This document shows positions 17,538 through 25,634 of a stretch of 64,000 nucleotides of DNA, piece by piece. Position 1 is the first letter of the stretch. Each line of letters opens with the position of its first letter. The position numbers were made by a program, and so were the translations under genes. Origin of the DNA: Demequina sediminicola. GTDB lineage: Bacteria; Actinomycetota; Actinomycetes; Actinomycetales; Demequinaceae. The DNA is taken from the NCBI RefSeq assembly GCF_000975055.1, contig NZ_BBRB01000002.1, forward strand, positions 1 through 64,000, given 5' to 3'. Under the pieces are notes generated by a model that saw only the letters and a list, made by a program, of their open reading frames with translations, ran no database searches and had not been told where the DNA came from.

Positions 17538-18230
17538 ATGCATACAGAAGTACCCGCGCAACCGACGATCGCCGCCGACTTGATGCTGCTGCTGTTCAAT
17601 CCTCGCCACGGCACCATCGCTGGCGAAGGATCGTTGCACTACCCGCTCGGGGGTGCGGTGCTTGCGGAACTCGCGTTGGATGACCACGTCGAGATCGAAC
17701 CCGGCGGCACCTTTACCGCAGGGAAAGTCGCCGCCGTAGGGTCCGGTCCTGCCGATCCACTGTTGCGCGAGGCGTGGGAACACATCGAGAAGAAGCCGCT
17801 CAGCGCACAGTCGTTCCTCACCGCTGCAGGTCCAAAGCTCCGTGACCCAGTCTTGGACCGCATCGTCGCGCGAGGGGACATCATCCGCACCGAACGCAAA
17901 ATCTGGCGGATCTTCCCCAGCACCCGACTCACCGACGGCGGCACAGCACGGCGCCCCGAACTCGTCGCACAGATGGAAAGCGTCCTCGTTCACGGCATAG
18001 AGCCAGCGCCACGCACGGCGATTCTGGGAGCACTGCTGTCCGCCTCCGGCCAGTTGCATTCACTCCACCGAGACATCCCATGGTCCGGCAGTGTCGCCAA
18101 ACGCGGCAAGGAACTGGAAAAGGGCGAATGGGCGGCAGAAGGCGTCAGCAAGGCCGTGAGCTCAGCCGCGATGGCAGTGGCGAGCAGCGTGGTGCTGACG
18201 TCCGCCGTAGTAGTGAGCACCACCCACTAG
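17538..18230 (+). CDS. GPP34 (GOLPH3-like) family protein
   Basis: The 230-residue protein matches the GPP34 family: IAADLMLLLFNPRHGTI, then LGGAVLAELALDDHVE, DPVLDRIVARGDI and RKIWRIFPSTRL. In eukaryotes GPP34 binds phosphatidylinositol-4-phosphate at the Golgi; actinobacterial members are uncharacterised and may act at membranes. The C-terminal tail is Ala/Val-rich (AMAVASSVVLTSAVVVSTT), consistent with membrane contact. ATG 17538 is chosen for the GGATCGGAAG just upstream. Confidence 0.88.
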   Translation: MHTEVPAQPTIAADLMLLLFNPRHGTIAGEGSLHYPLGGAVLAELALDDHVEIEPGGTFTAGKVAAVGSGPADPLLREAWEHIEKKPLSAQSFLTAAGPKLRDPVLDRIVARGDIIRTERKIWRIFPSTRLTDGGTARRPELVAQMESVLVHGIEPAPRTAILGALLSASGQLHSLHRDIPWSGSVAKRGKELEKGEWAAEGVSKAVSSAAMAVASSVVLTSAVVVSTTH

Positions 18231-18301
18231 CGCGATTCGTCGACGGCGCGCACAAGCGTGCCTTCATGCGGAAGTGATATGTGCGGGTAGCGTCACCCCT
18301 T

Positions 18302-18484
18302 ATGAAGATTTTCCTGATTGTGCTGCTCGTCGCAGCAGTCCTGCTTGGCCTGCTGGGCTTCCTCATCAAGGCACTGCTGTGGCTGGCGTTCATCGGCATC
18401 GTCCTGTTTGCCGTGACCGTCGCATACTGGTGGTTCCGGTTCCGTTCGTCCCGTAGCGCAGAGGTCAGCACCGTCCAGGGGTAG
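18302..18484 (+). CDS. Small membrane protein (60 aa), unknown
   Basis: A 60-residue protein with one long or two packed hydrophobic segments (residues 2-42) and a short basic tail (RFRSSRS). I do not recognise a family. The start ATG 18302 is supported by TAGCGT at 18288-18293, eight bases upstream, and the lack of a ribosome-binding site, i.e. a leaderless or near-leaderless message. It lies 43 bases ahead of msrB and may be co-transcribed. Confidence 0.65.
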   Translation: MKIFLIVLLVAAVLLGLLGFLIKALLWLAFIGIVLFAVTVAYWWFRFRSSRSAEVSTVQG

Positions 18485-18527
18485 GCCCTGCGCTATCCGG
18501 CGCACGGCCCGCAGAATGGAGAGGCTC

Positions 18528-18971
18528 ATGTTCCAGGACAACGCACATCGCCAAGAACTCTCACACCTGACCGACGAGCAGTACCGCGTCAGTCAGGAAG
18601 GTGGCACCGAGCCCGCCTTCGACAACGATTACTGGGACAACGAGCAGCCCGGCCTCTACGTGGACCTCGTCACAGGCGAGCCTCTGTTCGCGTCAACGGA
18701 CAAGTACGACTCGGGCACCGGATGGCCCAGTTTCACCAAGCCCATCAGCCGCGATGCAGTGCGAGTCGCGTTCGACAACTCCCACGGCATGGTGCGCCAG
18801 GAAGTGCTCTCAGAGAGTTCCGGCAGCCACCTTGGTCACTTGTTCGGGGATGGGCCCACGGAGGCCGGCGGCGAGCGCTACTGCATGAACTCCGCATCGT
18901 TGAAGTTCATCGCCGCAGACAACCTCGATGCCTATGGGCTGCAGGAGTATGCGAGCCTCTTTGAGGAGTGA
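18528..18971 (+). CDS. msrB: Peptide methionine-(R)-S-oxide reductase, zinc-free form
   Basis: This 147-residue MsrB has SGTGWPSFTKPI, HLGHLFGDGP and the catalytic Cys in RYCMNSASLKF. The two CxxC zinc motifs are replaced (LVTGEPLF and SSGSHLGH), so it belongs to the non-zinc MsrB type. It reduces methionine-R-sulfoxide using thioredoxin. I chose ATG 18528 because GGAGAGG ends three bases before it; ATG 18516 is an alternative that would bury that site. A second, zinc-type MsrB lies at 30920-31348. Confidence 0.93.
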   Translation: MFQDNAHRQELSHLTDEQYRVSQEGGTEPAFDNDYWDNEQPGLYVDLVTGEPLFASTDKYDSGTGWPSFTKPISRDAVRVAFDNSHGMVRQEVLSESSGSHLGHLFGDGPTEAGGERYCMNSASLKFIAADNLDAYGLQEYASLFEE

Positions 18972-18990
18972 GAGGGCTTTGCCGCGTCGC

Positions 18991-19050
18991 TAGTGGCTAA
19001 ATTTTCCTGTTTTGGCACCGCAAAACAGCGAAATGGAGCCATTTGGCGGG
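18991..19050. repeat. Intergenic inverted repeat, family 1, copy A
   Basis: The right arm at 19028-19050 reads GCGAAATGGAGCCATTTGGC; the left arm near 18993-19005 (TGGCTAAATTTT) is a degenerate reverse complement, and TGTTTTG/CAAAACA forms an inner stem. It matches copies B (32161-32220) and C (56841-56902). It sits between msrB and tRNA-Lys. Confidence 0.65.
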
Positions 19051-19058
19051 GAAAAGGG

Positions 19059-19131
19059 TGGGCCCCGTGGGGCTCGAACCCACGACCTACGGATTAAAAG
19101 TCCGCTGCTCTACCAACTGAGCTAGAGGCCC
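19059..19131 (-). tRNA. tRNA-Lys (TTT anticodon)
   Basis: On the minus strand the 73-base gene starts GGGCCTC, has the D-arm TAGCTCAGTTGGTAGAGC, the anticodon loop CTTTTAA, and the T-arm GTGGGTTCGAGCCCCAC. It ends with GGGGCCC plus discriminator A; the acceptor pairs 7 bp with one G-U. CCA is not encoded. Confidence 0.97.
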
Positions 19132-19144
19132 TCGGCCATCTATC

Positions 19145-20089
19145 CTACGAGACTCGCGCGGCGCCGAGTGCCGTCAATCCACGCCACGCCATCACAGTGT
19201 TGAGTTCGCGTCCGAGTGTCGCCCATCGGAGGCACTTGGCGAGGGCCACGCCTCGCGCGCGGTCCACCAGCCCTGGATCGTCACACCTGGTCGCTGCGAC
19301 GTACGCGTCGACGGCGTCGGGGATCCCCTCGGCTTCGAGCACGGTGTAGAGGAACCCTAGGTCGACGGCGCGGTCGCAGGCGGCGGCCTTGCCCCAGTCG
19401 ATGATTCCGCCGAGGCGCCCGCCGCGCTCAAGCACATTGGAGCCGTGGAGGTCGGCATGAGACCAGACCTTCTCGGCAGGCGGTGGCGCGCTGTGTGCCT
19501 TGCCCCAGATCTGTTCCACCACGTCCAGGTCGAGTGTCAGCCCACGCGTCCCGGCAGCATCGTTCCTTCTCGCCAGCGTTGCCAACGCATCCTCAACATC
19601 GGCGCTACGTTCCGCCATGGTGAGCGACTGTTCCGGGTTGAATGGGGCGTCGGGTGTTTCGGGCCGGTGTATCTGGGCGATTGCGGTGCCGAGTTCGTGG
19701 CCAGCCGATGCGGGTAGCGGTTCACGGTCCGTGGTGCGTCCCGGCACCCACGCGACGATGGCCCATGGCCACGGGTAGCTGTGGGCCGGTACTCCCATAC
19801 GGACGATGCGGGGGTGAGGGAACGCCCAGCCGGCGCCGTGCGTGGCGATGAGTCGTGCCTCGAGTTCGAGTGGGCCGACGGCGGCGGCCACGCGGGGGAG
19901 TCGCACCGTGAGGTCGGAGCCCAGGCGGAACACGGCCATGTCCCAGCCGTCGAATCGTTCGCCCAATTCGAGGTGAGCGAAGTCTGGGTGTTGTTCGCGG
20001 ACCAGGGTTGCCGCCAGGTCGCGTGAGATGGATGCGTGCGCCTCGGGTGGGCCGGAGTCCAGGACTCCGGGGGCCGCTGCGTCGCTCAT
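19145..20089 (-). CDS. Aminoglycoside-phosphotransferase-like kinase
   Basis: This 314-residue protein has the APH/choline-kinase fold: VWSHADLHGSNVLERGG (catalytic Asp in HADLHGSN), then GGIIDWGKAAACDRAVDLGF with the metal-binding Asp. The N-terminal half has the nucleotide-binding beta strands (MAVFRLGSDLTVRLPR). Such chromosomal proteins often phosphorylate sugars, amino alcohols or aminoglycosides; drug resistance cannot be inferred. A minus-strand TAGCGT (20097-20102) lies seven bases before ATG, so the mRNA is probably leaderless. Confidence 0.87.
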   Translation of the reverse strand: MSDAAAPGVLDSGPPEAHASISRDLAATLVREQHPDFAHLELGERFDGWDMAVFRLGSDLTVRLPRVAAAVGPLELEARLIATHGAGWAFPHPRIVRMGVPAHSYPWPWAIVAWVPGRTTDREPLPASAGHELGTAIAQIHRPETPDAPFNPEQSLTMAERSADVEDALATLARRNDAAGTRGLTLDLDVVEQIWGKAHSAPPPAEKVWSHADLHGSNVLERGGRLGGIIDWGKAAACDRAVDLGFLYTVLEAEGIPDAVDAYVAATRCDDPGLVDRARGVALAKCLRWATLGRELNTVMAWRGLTALGAARVS

Positions 20090-20125
20090 ACTTGCGACGC
20101 TATCAGCGCCAGTGCAGCGTCGATG

Positions 20126-20176
20126 CCCAGCACAGCACCTATTCCCAGCACAGCACCTATTCCCAGCACAGCACCG
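20126..20176. repeat. 18-bp minisatellite, nearly three units
   Basis: The unit CCCAGCACAGCACCTATT occurs at 20126-20143 and 20144-20161, and a partial third copy runs to 20176. It lies in the upstream region of the APH-like gene. There are no unique spacers, so it is not a CRISPR array. Confidence 0.85.
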
Positions 20177-20280
20177 ATGCTCGGGTAACTGAGGTGCGAC
20201 GGAATTCGGGAGGCTGCGGAATGTTGGGTGTGGGGTCGGGCGTTGACCTAGGTGACTGATTCCTAGGAAGGAGCACGATC

Positions 20281-20478
20281 ATGACTGATCACGAGCACCG
20301 CGACCAGGACAAGCCCATCGATGTCGACAACGCCGCGGACCATCGTCCCCCAGAGCCGGGGGACGCAGGCCAGCAGCAGCCGGTGGACGACACCAACCAG
20401 AACCCCGATGTGAAGGAACCGAACCCTTCACAGATTCACAAGCAGCAGCGCAGTCAGGGCATGAACCACGCTGACTAA
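20281..20478 (+). CDS. Small hydrophilic protein (65 aa), unknown
   Basis: The 65-residue product is very rich in Asp, Gln, Pro, His and Asn, has no hydrophobic segment, and is probably disordered. AGGAAGGAG sits seven bases before ATG 20281, which is a strong translation signal and the main support for the gene. A strong hairpin terminator follows. I do not recognise a family; small proteins of this composition can be stress-related, but that is speculation. Confidence 0.7.
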   Translation: MTDHEHRDQDKPIDVDNAADHRPPEPGDAGQQQPVDDTNQNPDVKEPNPSQIHKQQRSQGMNHAD

Positions 20479-20528
20479 AGCACGCGCCGGCTGAAACAAC
20501 TGGTACCCCCATCACCAGTCCCCGGATG

Positions 20529-20577
20529 CAACGACGGAGCCCCGCCGAGCGAGATGCTCGGCGGGGCTCCGTCGTTG
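20529..20577. terminator. Bidirectional hairpin terminator
   Basis: A perfect 22-bp stem (20529-20550 with 20556-20577) around a 5-base loop, with TTG-rich sequence on the right, lies between the small gene at 20281 and the convergent alkylsulfatase. Confidence 0.9.
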
Positions 20578-20661
20578 TTGTTCAGTTGTTGGCCGCTGGC
20601 GGTGGCTGAGTGCTCAAGATCAGCGATGTCGGGCACTGAGGCACCGCCAGCGCTGCACCAC

Positions 20662-22551
20662 CTACGGGGTGACGATGTTGAACCAAAGGTTGAAGTCGTC
20701 TAGCAGCTTGGTGAAGGCAACGAAGGATTCCTTGTCGCCATCAATGGTCACGTCGCCTGCGGCGAGTGCTGCGTCGATGGTGGTCTGACCCAGCACGATG
20801 CTGTCGAGTACGGACCGTGGGAAGGTGATGGTGGCGTCGAAGCCCTCGTCCTTGCGGCCAGCGGTGTGGTGCAAGACCCCGTTGCCCAGTTCGAGCACGT
20901 AGTCTTCGCCAATGTCTGGAAGGTTCAGGTTGAAGACGGCCTGCAGGTCGCCGACCTCGGGGCCACGCAACCGCATGGCGAGGTAGTCGAGGAACATCTC
21001 GACCGACATTGCCTGGACCGAGTCGGCTGATGCGGTGACGGTCACGATCTGCTCTTCGACCCCGCGGCGCAGTTCGAGTGCACCGGTGAGGTAGAAGTTG
21101 CGCCAGGTGCCGTTCTCGCTCTGGTAGCCCAGCTGCTCGAAGGTGTCTGCGAGCAGTTCCTTGGCTTCCTTGTTGGTGTCGTCTGCGTAGACGACGTCCT
21201 TGAGTGCTTGAGCAACCCAGCGGTACTCGCCCTTGTCGAAGTCGACCTTCGCCTTTGCGATGACGGCATCGGCTCCACCCATGTACTCCACCGTCTTGCG
21301 GGCGGTCTCGACGGGAGGAAGCGGGTGCAGGTTCGCAGGGTTGGCGTCGAACCATCCCAGGTAGTACACGTAGGTGGACTTGGTGTTGTGCGAGACGGAG
21401 CCGTAGTAGTCGCGGTTCGCGAAGCGCTTTGCCGTGTTCTCGGGGAGCGTGATCTGCTCGGCGATCTCTTCTGGTGTGTAGCCGGCGTTGGCGAGGCGAA
21501 CGGTCTCGTCGTGCGTGTAGCGGTACAGGTCGCGCTGTCCCTTGATCAGGTCAACGATTTCCTCGTTGCCCCAGGTGGGCCAGTGGTGTGAGGCGAACTC
21601 GACCTCGGCGTCGCCGAACAGGTCCAGCATTTCGTTGAGGTGCTTGGACCAGATCAGCGAGTCGCGAATCTTTGCGCCACGCAGGGTGTACACGTTGTGG
21701 TGCACGTGAGTGAGGATCTCGGCTCCGCAGAGTGCCTTGAAGTCTGGCAGGTAGAAGCACAGTTCAGCAGGTGCCTCGGCGCCAGGTGCGTTCTGGAAGA
21801 TGATGCGCACGCCGTCGACGTTGAGTTCCTGACCGGTCTCGGTGATGATGTCGGTCGGGGGCAGCAAGGTCACGCGACCTGCGGAGGTCATGGGGCCAAG
21901 ACCCGCGCCTACGGAGCCCTGTGGGCCGTAACCGACGAGCTCGCCATACATGTACATCTTGCGACGCGACATGGCGTTACCGAGCATCACGTTCTCACTG
22001 ACGGACTCCTCGAGGAATCCGACGGGAGCGATCACGCGCTGTTCGCCTGCGGCAACCTTGGCGTCGTCAATGACGGCGCGGACGCCACCAAAGTGGTCGA
22101 TGTGGCTGTGGGTGTGGATGACGGCCACGACGGGGAGGTCCTCGACGTGCTCGCGGATCATCTTGTACTCGAGCTCCATCGGTTCACAGGAGATGGGCGG
22201 GTCGACGACGATCCAGCCGTTGTCCGAGCGAATGAAGCTCTGGACGGAGAGGTCGAACCCACGGGCCTGGTAGATGCCGTCAGCGACCTTGTAGATGCCG
22301 GCCATGGTGATGAGTTGTGCTTGGCGCCACAACGAGGGGTTGACGGTGTCAGGTGCGTCGCCCTGGAGGAACTTCCAGCGGTCGATGTCCCATACGACCT
22401 CGCCCTTGTCGTTCTTGATTTGCCCGGTGGCTTCGGCGACGAGGCCCTTGTTGGCGTTGTCGAAGTCGGTGGTGTCATCGAAGGGGAGCTGATCAAGCAC
22501 GGCCTTGTTGGCGGCGATCGTGGCTTCGGTGGCTGGCTTTGAGTAGTTCAT
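20662..22551 (-). CDS. Alkyl sulfatase, SdsA1/BDS1-like metallo-beta-lactamase fold
   Basis: This 629-residue enzyme has the dinuclear zinc motif VIHTHSHIDHFGG near residue 150, then ALCGAEILTHVHHNVYTLRG and EVEFASHHWPTWG, all typical of class III sulfatases. The C-terminal third has the dimerisation helices and an SCP2-like domain (about residues 510-629) that binds the alkyl chain. The family hydrolyses primary alkyl sulfates such as dodecyl sulfate. No signal peptide is visible. It lies 148 bases downstream of a MarR-type gene on the same strand, a likely regulator. Confidence 0.94.
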   Translation of the reverse strand: MNYSKPATEATIAANKAVLDQLPFDDTTDFDNANKGLVAEATGQIKNDKGEVVWDIDRWKFLQGDAPDTVNPSLWRQAQLITMAGIYKVADGIYQARGFDLSVQSFIRSDNGWIVVDPPISCEPMELEYKMIREHVEDLPVVAVIHTHSHIDHFGGVRAVIDDAKVAAGEQRVIAPVGFLEESVSENVMLGNAMSRRKMYMYGELVGYGPQGSVGAGLGPMTSAGRVTLLPPTDIITETGQELNVDGVRIIFQNAPGAEAPAELCFYLPDFKALCGAEILTHVHHNVYTLRGAKIRDSLIWSKHLNEMLDLFGDAEVEFASHHWPTWGNEEIVDLIKGQRDLYRYTHDETVRLANAGYTPEEIAEQITLPENTAKRFANRDYYGSVSHNTKSTYVYYLGWFDANPANLHPLPPVETARKTVEYMGGADAVIAKAKVDFDKGEYRWVAQALKDVVYADDTNKEAKELLADTFEQLGYQSENGTWRNFYLTGALELRRGVEEQIVTVTASADSVQAMSVEMFLDYLAMRLRGPEVGDLQAVFNLNLPDIGEDYVLELGNGVLHHTAGRKDEGFDATITFPRSVLDSIVLGQTTIDAALAAGDVTIDGDKESFVAFTKLLDDFNLWFNIVTP

Positions 22552-22699
22552 GGTGTTGCTCCTTGTCGCGATAAAGATGTGTGTATGGGTGTGGGCTGAT
22601 GCCCGAGTTGTGGCGCGCTCCGTGCGCGTCGCGAGGAGGTACTGCTTTGACCTTAGGGGGGTGTGGAAGGCGCCGCGACTCGAGAGAGTGAAGGTTGCA

Positions 22700-23137
22700 T
22701 TACAGGCTTCCTCTCTCTTCGAGTAGTGCGGTGACGATGGTGAGGTCCTTGTTCAGCTGACGAGTGTCAATGTGTGCTGCCCGAGGGTCCTCAAAGACCG
22801 TTGCGAGGCGCTGTTCGAGGTCTGCTGTCGCGACGCTGACGAGGCGTCGTGCCTCATCTGTCAGTGACAACATGACCCGGCGGGCGTGTGCGGGGTCGGT
22901 CCCGGTTTCCAGCCAACCCAAATCCACCAGGGATGCCACGCGCTTGCTGACGGCGGCCTTGGAGACCACCATCTTGTGTGCGAGACGGGTGATGTCGCAT
23001 GGCTCAATTTCTGAGCAGTTGGCGAGGAAGACAAACTGGCTGAGCGTCACGCTGTATTCCTTGGCTAGGAATGACTCCATCGCCGAGTCCAGGGCCGTAG
23101 TGGCCTCGTGGAGCGAGTAGCTGAGCTTGTCTGACAT
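22700..23137 (-). CDS. MarR family transcriptional regulator (paralog 1)
   Basis: The 145-residue protein has a winged helix: TLSQFVFLANCSEIEPCDITRLAH, recognition helix SKAAVSKRVASLVDLGWLETG and wing HARRVMLSLTDEAR. It is clearly paralogous to the regulator at 23931-24371 (shared MSDK, SQFVFLA, KAAVSKRV). Minus-strand TAACAT (23144-23149) is six bases before ATG, and the operator 23146-23159 overlaps it, implying autorepression of a leaderless mRNA. The downstream alkylsulfatase is the likely co-regulated gene. Confidence 0.9.
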   Translation of the reverse strand: MSDKLSYSLHEATTALDSAMESFLAKEYSVTLSQFVFLANCSEIEPCDITRLAHKMVVSKAAVSKRVASLVDLGWLETGTDPAHARRVMLSLTDEARRLVSVATADLEQRLATVFEDPRAAHIDTRQLNKDLTIVTALLEERGSL

Positions 23138-23145
23138 GTCTTTAT

Positions 23146-23182
23146 GTTAACTCGTTAACACTAGCCTTGTCAACTAGTTAAC
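23146..23182. promoter_or_regulatory. Twin MarR operators upstream of paralog 1
   Basis: Site 1 is GTTAAC-TC-GTTAAC (23146-23159); site 2 is GTCAAC-TA-GTTAAC (23169-23182). Their centres are 23 bp apart, about two helical turns, and site 1 overlaps the -10 box. Confidence 0.75.
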
Positions 23183-23289
23183 AAACATGCCGTGTTTTGC
23201 CTGGTGACGCACGGAGCGCTGGACCTCCGCGAGGTCCAGCGCTCCTGGCATGTCAGTCACCGGGTGAGCCGGCGAGAGCCGGATCGTAC

Positions 23290-23934
23290 TTACGCGGGAA
23301 CACGCTCCTCGCGAGCCACCGGCGTGAGGCGAGAATCGGCCCGGCCCTGCTTTGCGGCGCGCTCGAGTGCCGCCTCAATCTTGCCTGGCGTGCTTGTCCT
23401 CACCGCAGGAACGCGCGTCACGCCCACGGTCTTGATGCCCACGAACCACATCGTCGCGGTCTTGAGGGTCTTGATTGCGGCGTCACCGTAGGCCATGCGG
23501 TTCCAACTCAGCGTGGAGTCCATTGTCATCACGATGCGACCGGTGCGGCCCTTGAGGCGCTTGTGCCAGCCCTTGCCCTTATTGCGATAGTTAAAGGCGA
23601 AGCCCGAGATGATCACGCGATCCAGCCATGCCTTGAGCGCTGCAGGATAGGTGCCCCACCACTGAGGGAACAAGAAGACGACGTGGTCCGCGGCCCGCAC
23701 GCGACCGATGTAGTCCTCAACCTCGGGACTCAAGGGTGGCGCTGATTCGCCCGAAGGCATCGCGAGCTCGTGGAACTGCGTGGGGTGTGCAGGGATGGGG
23801 TCCGTGGCGAGGTCGATGATGTCGACTGTCGCGCCTGCTTCCCGCGCACTCTCTGCATAGCGGTGGGCCAAGGCATGGTTGAGGGAGTCCGGCAGCGGGT
23901 GGCCGATCACCACAAGAATCCGGGGGTGCGTCAT
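23290..23934 (-). CDS. NAD(P)H oxidoreductase, flavodoxin-like fold
   Basis: This 214-residue protein resembles the NAD(P)H:quinone reductase (KefF/MdaB/NQO1-like) family: VVIGHPLPDSLNHALAHRY at the FMN/FAD phosphate loop, HVVFLFPQWWGTYPAALKAW at the flavin ring and GFAFNYRNKGKG. It likely reduces quinones or other electrophiles with two electrons. The start ATG 23934 overlaps the stop of the upstream marR gene (ATGA), so the two are one operon and the regulator probably senses a related toxic substrate. Confidence 0.92.
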   Translation of the reverse strand: MTHPRILVVIGHPLPDSLNHALAHRYAESAREAGATVDIIDLATDPIPAHPTQFHELAMPSGESAPPLSPEVEDYIGRVRAADHVVFLFPQWWGTYPAALKAWLDRVIISGFAFNYRNKGKGWHKRLKGRTGRIVMTMDSTLSWNRMAYGDAAIKTLKTATMWFVGIKTVGVTRVPAVRTSTPGKIEAALERAAKQGRADSRLTPVAREERVPA

Positions 23935-24371
23935 GAGGGGTTTCCGTTCTTTCTGAGAAGGCCGACGAGGGTGTTGAGTTGGTCATTCAAGAGGGCCAGG
24001 TCAATGCCGGCCTCGCGAGACTGAGTCACGAGTCGCGCAAGGTTCTGGTCGAGGGTGCGACCAGCCTCGGTCACCATGGCGTGAGCCTTCTCGGTGAGTT
24101 CGAGGACAACCCGACGGCCGGGTCCAGGTGGGCTCGTGGCGGTCAGCCATCCTGCGTCCACCAGTGCGGGGACGCGCTTGCTCACGGCGGCTTTGGTGAT
24201 GCCGAGGCAGTGGGCGAGCCCGGTCATGTCCGTGGGCTCGACGTCCGCACAGGTGGCGAGGAACACGAACTGGCTTCCGGTGATGCCGTACTCCTCGCGC
24301 ATGAGGACGTCTGCAGCGTTGTCGAGCTCCCAGACGAGCTCGTGCAACGTGAAGGTGATCTTGTCTGACAT
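23931..24371 (-). CDS. MarR family transcriptional regulator (paralog 2)
   Basis: The 146-residue winged-helix protein has TGSQFVFLATCADVEPTDMTGLAH, KAAVSKRVPALVDAGWL and GRRVVLELTEKAHAMV. It is translationally coupled to the flavodoxin-fold oxidoreductase by an ATGA overlap. Two operators of the same geometry as those of paralog 1 lie directly upstream, so autoregulation is likely. The ligand is unknown. Confidence 0.92.
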   Translation of the reverse strand: MSDKITFTLHELVWELDNAADVLMREEYGITGSQFVFLATCADVEPTDMTGLAHCLGITKAAVSKRVPALVDAGWLTATSPPGPGRRVVLELTEKAHAMVTEAGRTLDQNLARLVTQSREAGIDLALLNDQLNTLVGLLRKNGNPS

Positions 24372-24377
24372 GCTTGA

Positions 24378-24416
24378 AGTAAACCAGTTGACTTCGCCTA
24401 AGTCAACCCGTTGACT
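24378..24416. promoter_or_regulatory. Twin MarR operators upstream of paralog 2
   Basis: Site 1 AGTAAAC-CA-GTTGACT (24378-24393) and site 2 AGTCAAC-CC-GTTGACT (24401-24416, perfect dyad) have centres 23 bp apart, the same spacing as the paralog 1 pair but a different core (GTTGAC rather than GTTAAC). Confidence 0.75.
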
Positions 24417-24446
24417 TCGACTCCAGTGCGAGGAGGACGGAAAGCG

Positions 24447-24764
24447 CTAGAAGCCAAGAAGAAGCAGGACCGCAAAGGCTCCCGCTCCAGCAACAAGAGT
24501 CCAACCCATCGACCGCTTCCACAGCGCAACGCCAACCGCCACCGCTGCAGCAACGTGCCAGGCCCCGAACTCGCGCCACTGGCCAGCGTCGAGGAGGAGC
24601 GCATTGGCGATGATCGCTGCCATAGCGGCGGGCGCCACAAGAGTGAGCGCCTTGCGCACACGGGGAGACAACTCCCGCCCGTCCCCCAAGATTGCGATGC
24701 CAGACAGGCGGATCAGATAAGTGCCAATGGCAGCGAGCGTAAAGACCCAGAAGGCGGTCATCAT
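24447..24764 (-). CDS. azlD: AzlD family branched-chain amino acid exporter subunit
   Basis: The 105-residue protein has three to four TM helices with the AzlD pattern (FWVFTLAAIGTYLIRLSG, VAPAAMAAIIANAL). Its start ATG 24764 overlaps the azlC stop (ATGA), and the longer upstream frame overlaps azlC and is not used. With AzlC it forms an exporter of leucine/isoleucine-type amino acids and analogues. Confidence 0.9.
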   Translation of the reverse strand: MMTAFWVFTLAAIGTYLIRLSGIAILGDGRELSPRVRKALTLVAPAAMAAIIANALLLDAGQWREFGAWHVAAAVAVGVALWKRSMGWTLVAGAGAFAVLLLLGF

Positions 24765-25543
24765 GACGGCACCTCCGGCGAGGTGTCGGGATCGATGTCG
24801 GCGGCCGATGTGCCCTTGCGTTCGGGAACAAAGGCCGCAATCGCAATGCCCAGAAGCGCGCCGCACAGGACGTTGAGACCAAAGGGCAAGTCCTTCAACA
24901 GCAGCACCACCGCCGTCGCAATCCCCGCCGCAGCGATGGCAGGCCAGTCACGGAGTGCGGGCACCATCACCGCGATAAACATGAGCGGCACAATAAAGCC
25001 GATCTGCCATTCCTCCGGAATCACGGGACCAAGCGCGGCGCCTGCGGCCGTCCCGGCAATCCAGACCGCGACGAATGGACCTGAGACGCCAAGAATGAAC
25101 CATCGCCGGCGGACGGGGTCCGGCCAACGAGGCGCCTCCAACACCGACACCGCGGCCGACTGGTCTGTCATGAGATACGCGAGTATCAGCTTCCATCGAC
25201 GCGGAAACGCCGCAAAAACGGGAGCGAGGGACGCAGAGTACAAAGCAAGCCGGGCATTAATCACGAGCGCAGTGGCCACGGCGATCAGCATGGGAGCGTT
25301 CTGGCGTAAAGCCTCAACGATGGCGATTTGGCTGGCGCCGGCCGTGACAGTAGATGACGCGTAGGGCGCCAGCCAGGCCGGTAGCCCCGCCTCCACGACA
25401 AGCGCCCCAAAAGCGAGGCCAAAGACGACCGAGCCGGGCATGAGGGGCGCGATCGCTCGGGCTCCTGTCCAGAAGTCGTGCCACTGTGTGCGGCCGATGC
25501 CCGCGAAGCCTGGGCGAGGTGGAGTCGGTGGGCGGGTGGTCAC
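24761..25543 (-). CDS. azlC: AzlC family branched-chain amino acid exporter subunit
   Basis: The 260-residue membrane protein has the AzlC pattern: APLMPGSVVFGLAFGALV near the N-terminus, TVTAGASQIAIVEAL, and ALVINARLALYSASLAPVF. It is the large subunit of the AzlCD (BrnFE-like) exporter. The start codon is GTG at 25543 with no clear ribosome site; translation may begin a few codons downstream. azlD follows with a 4-base overlap. Confidence 0.9.
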   Translation of the reverse strand: MTTRPPTPPRPGFAGIGRTQWHDFWTGARAIAPLMPGSVVFGLAFGALVVEAGLPAWLAPYASSTVTAGASQIAIVEALRQNAPMLIAVATALVINARLALYSASLAPVFAAFPRRWKLILAYLMTDQSAAVSVLEAPRWPDPVRRRWFILGVSGPFVAVWIAGTAAGAALGPVIPEEWQIGFIVPLMFIAVMVPALRDWPAIAAAGIATAVVLLLKDLPFGLNVLCGALLGIAIAAFVPERKGTSAADIDPDTSPEVPS

Positions 25544-25579
25544 CGCGCCAGTCTGCCACGGGCTGCGCTACACAGACCG

Positions 25580-25614
25580 AGAGCCCGGCCGCCACCATCG
25601 GGCGTCCGGGCTCT
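25580..25614 (-). terminator. Hairpin terminator after the DUF1540 gene
   Basis: A 9-bp stem (AGAGCCCGG at 25580-25588 with CCGGGCTCT at 25606-25614) and an inner GC-rich stem lie 21 bases downstream of the DUF1540 gene on its strand. Confidence 0.6.
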
Positions 25615-25634
25615 GCGGGTGACGACTGTGCTGG

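Noticed and set aside
19145..20089. Acquired aminoglycoside resistance gene
   Set aside because: The kinase fold is clear but base composition matches the neighbours and no close match to a named resistance enzyme can be asserted from sequence alone.
20126..20176. Short direct repeats as a possible CRISPR array
   Set aside because: The 18-bp units are contiguous with no spacers, and no cas gene is present.
24411..25364. 317-residue open frame antisense to azlCD
   Set aside because: AzlC and AzlD motifs on the other strand are clear; this frame is a composition artefact.
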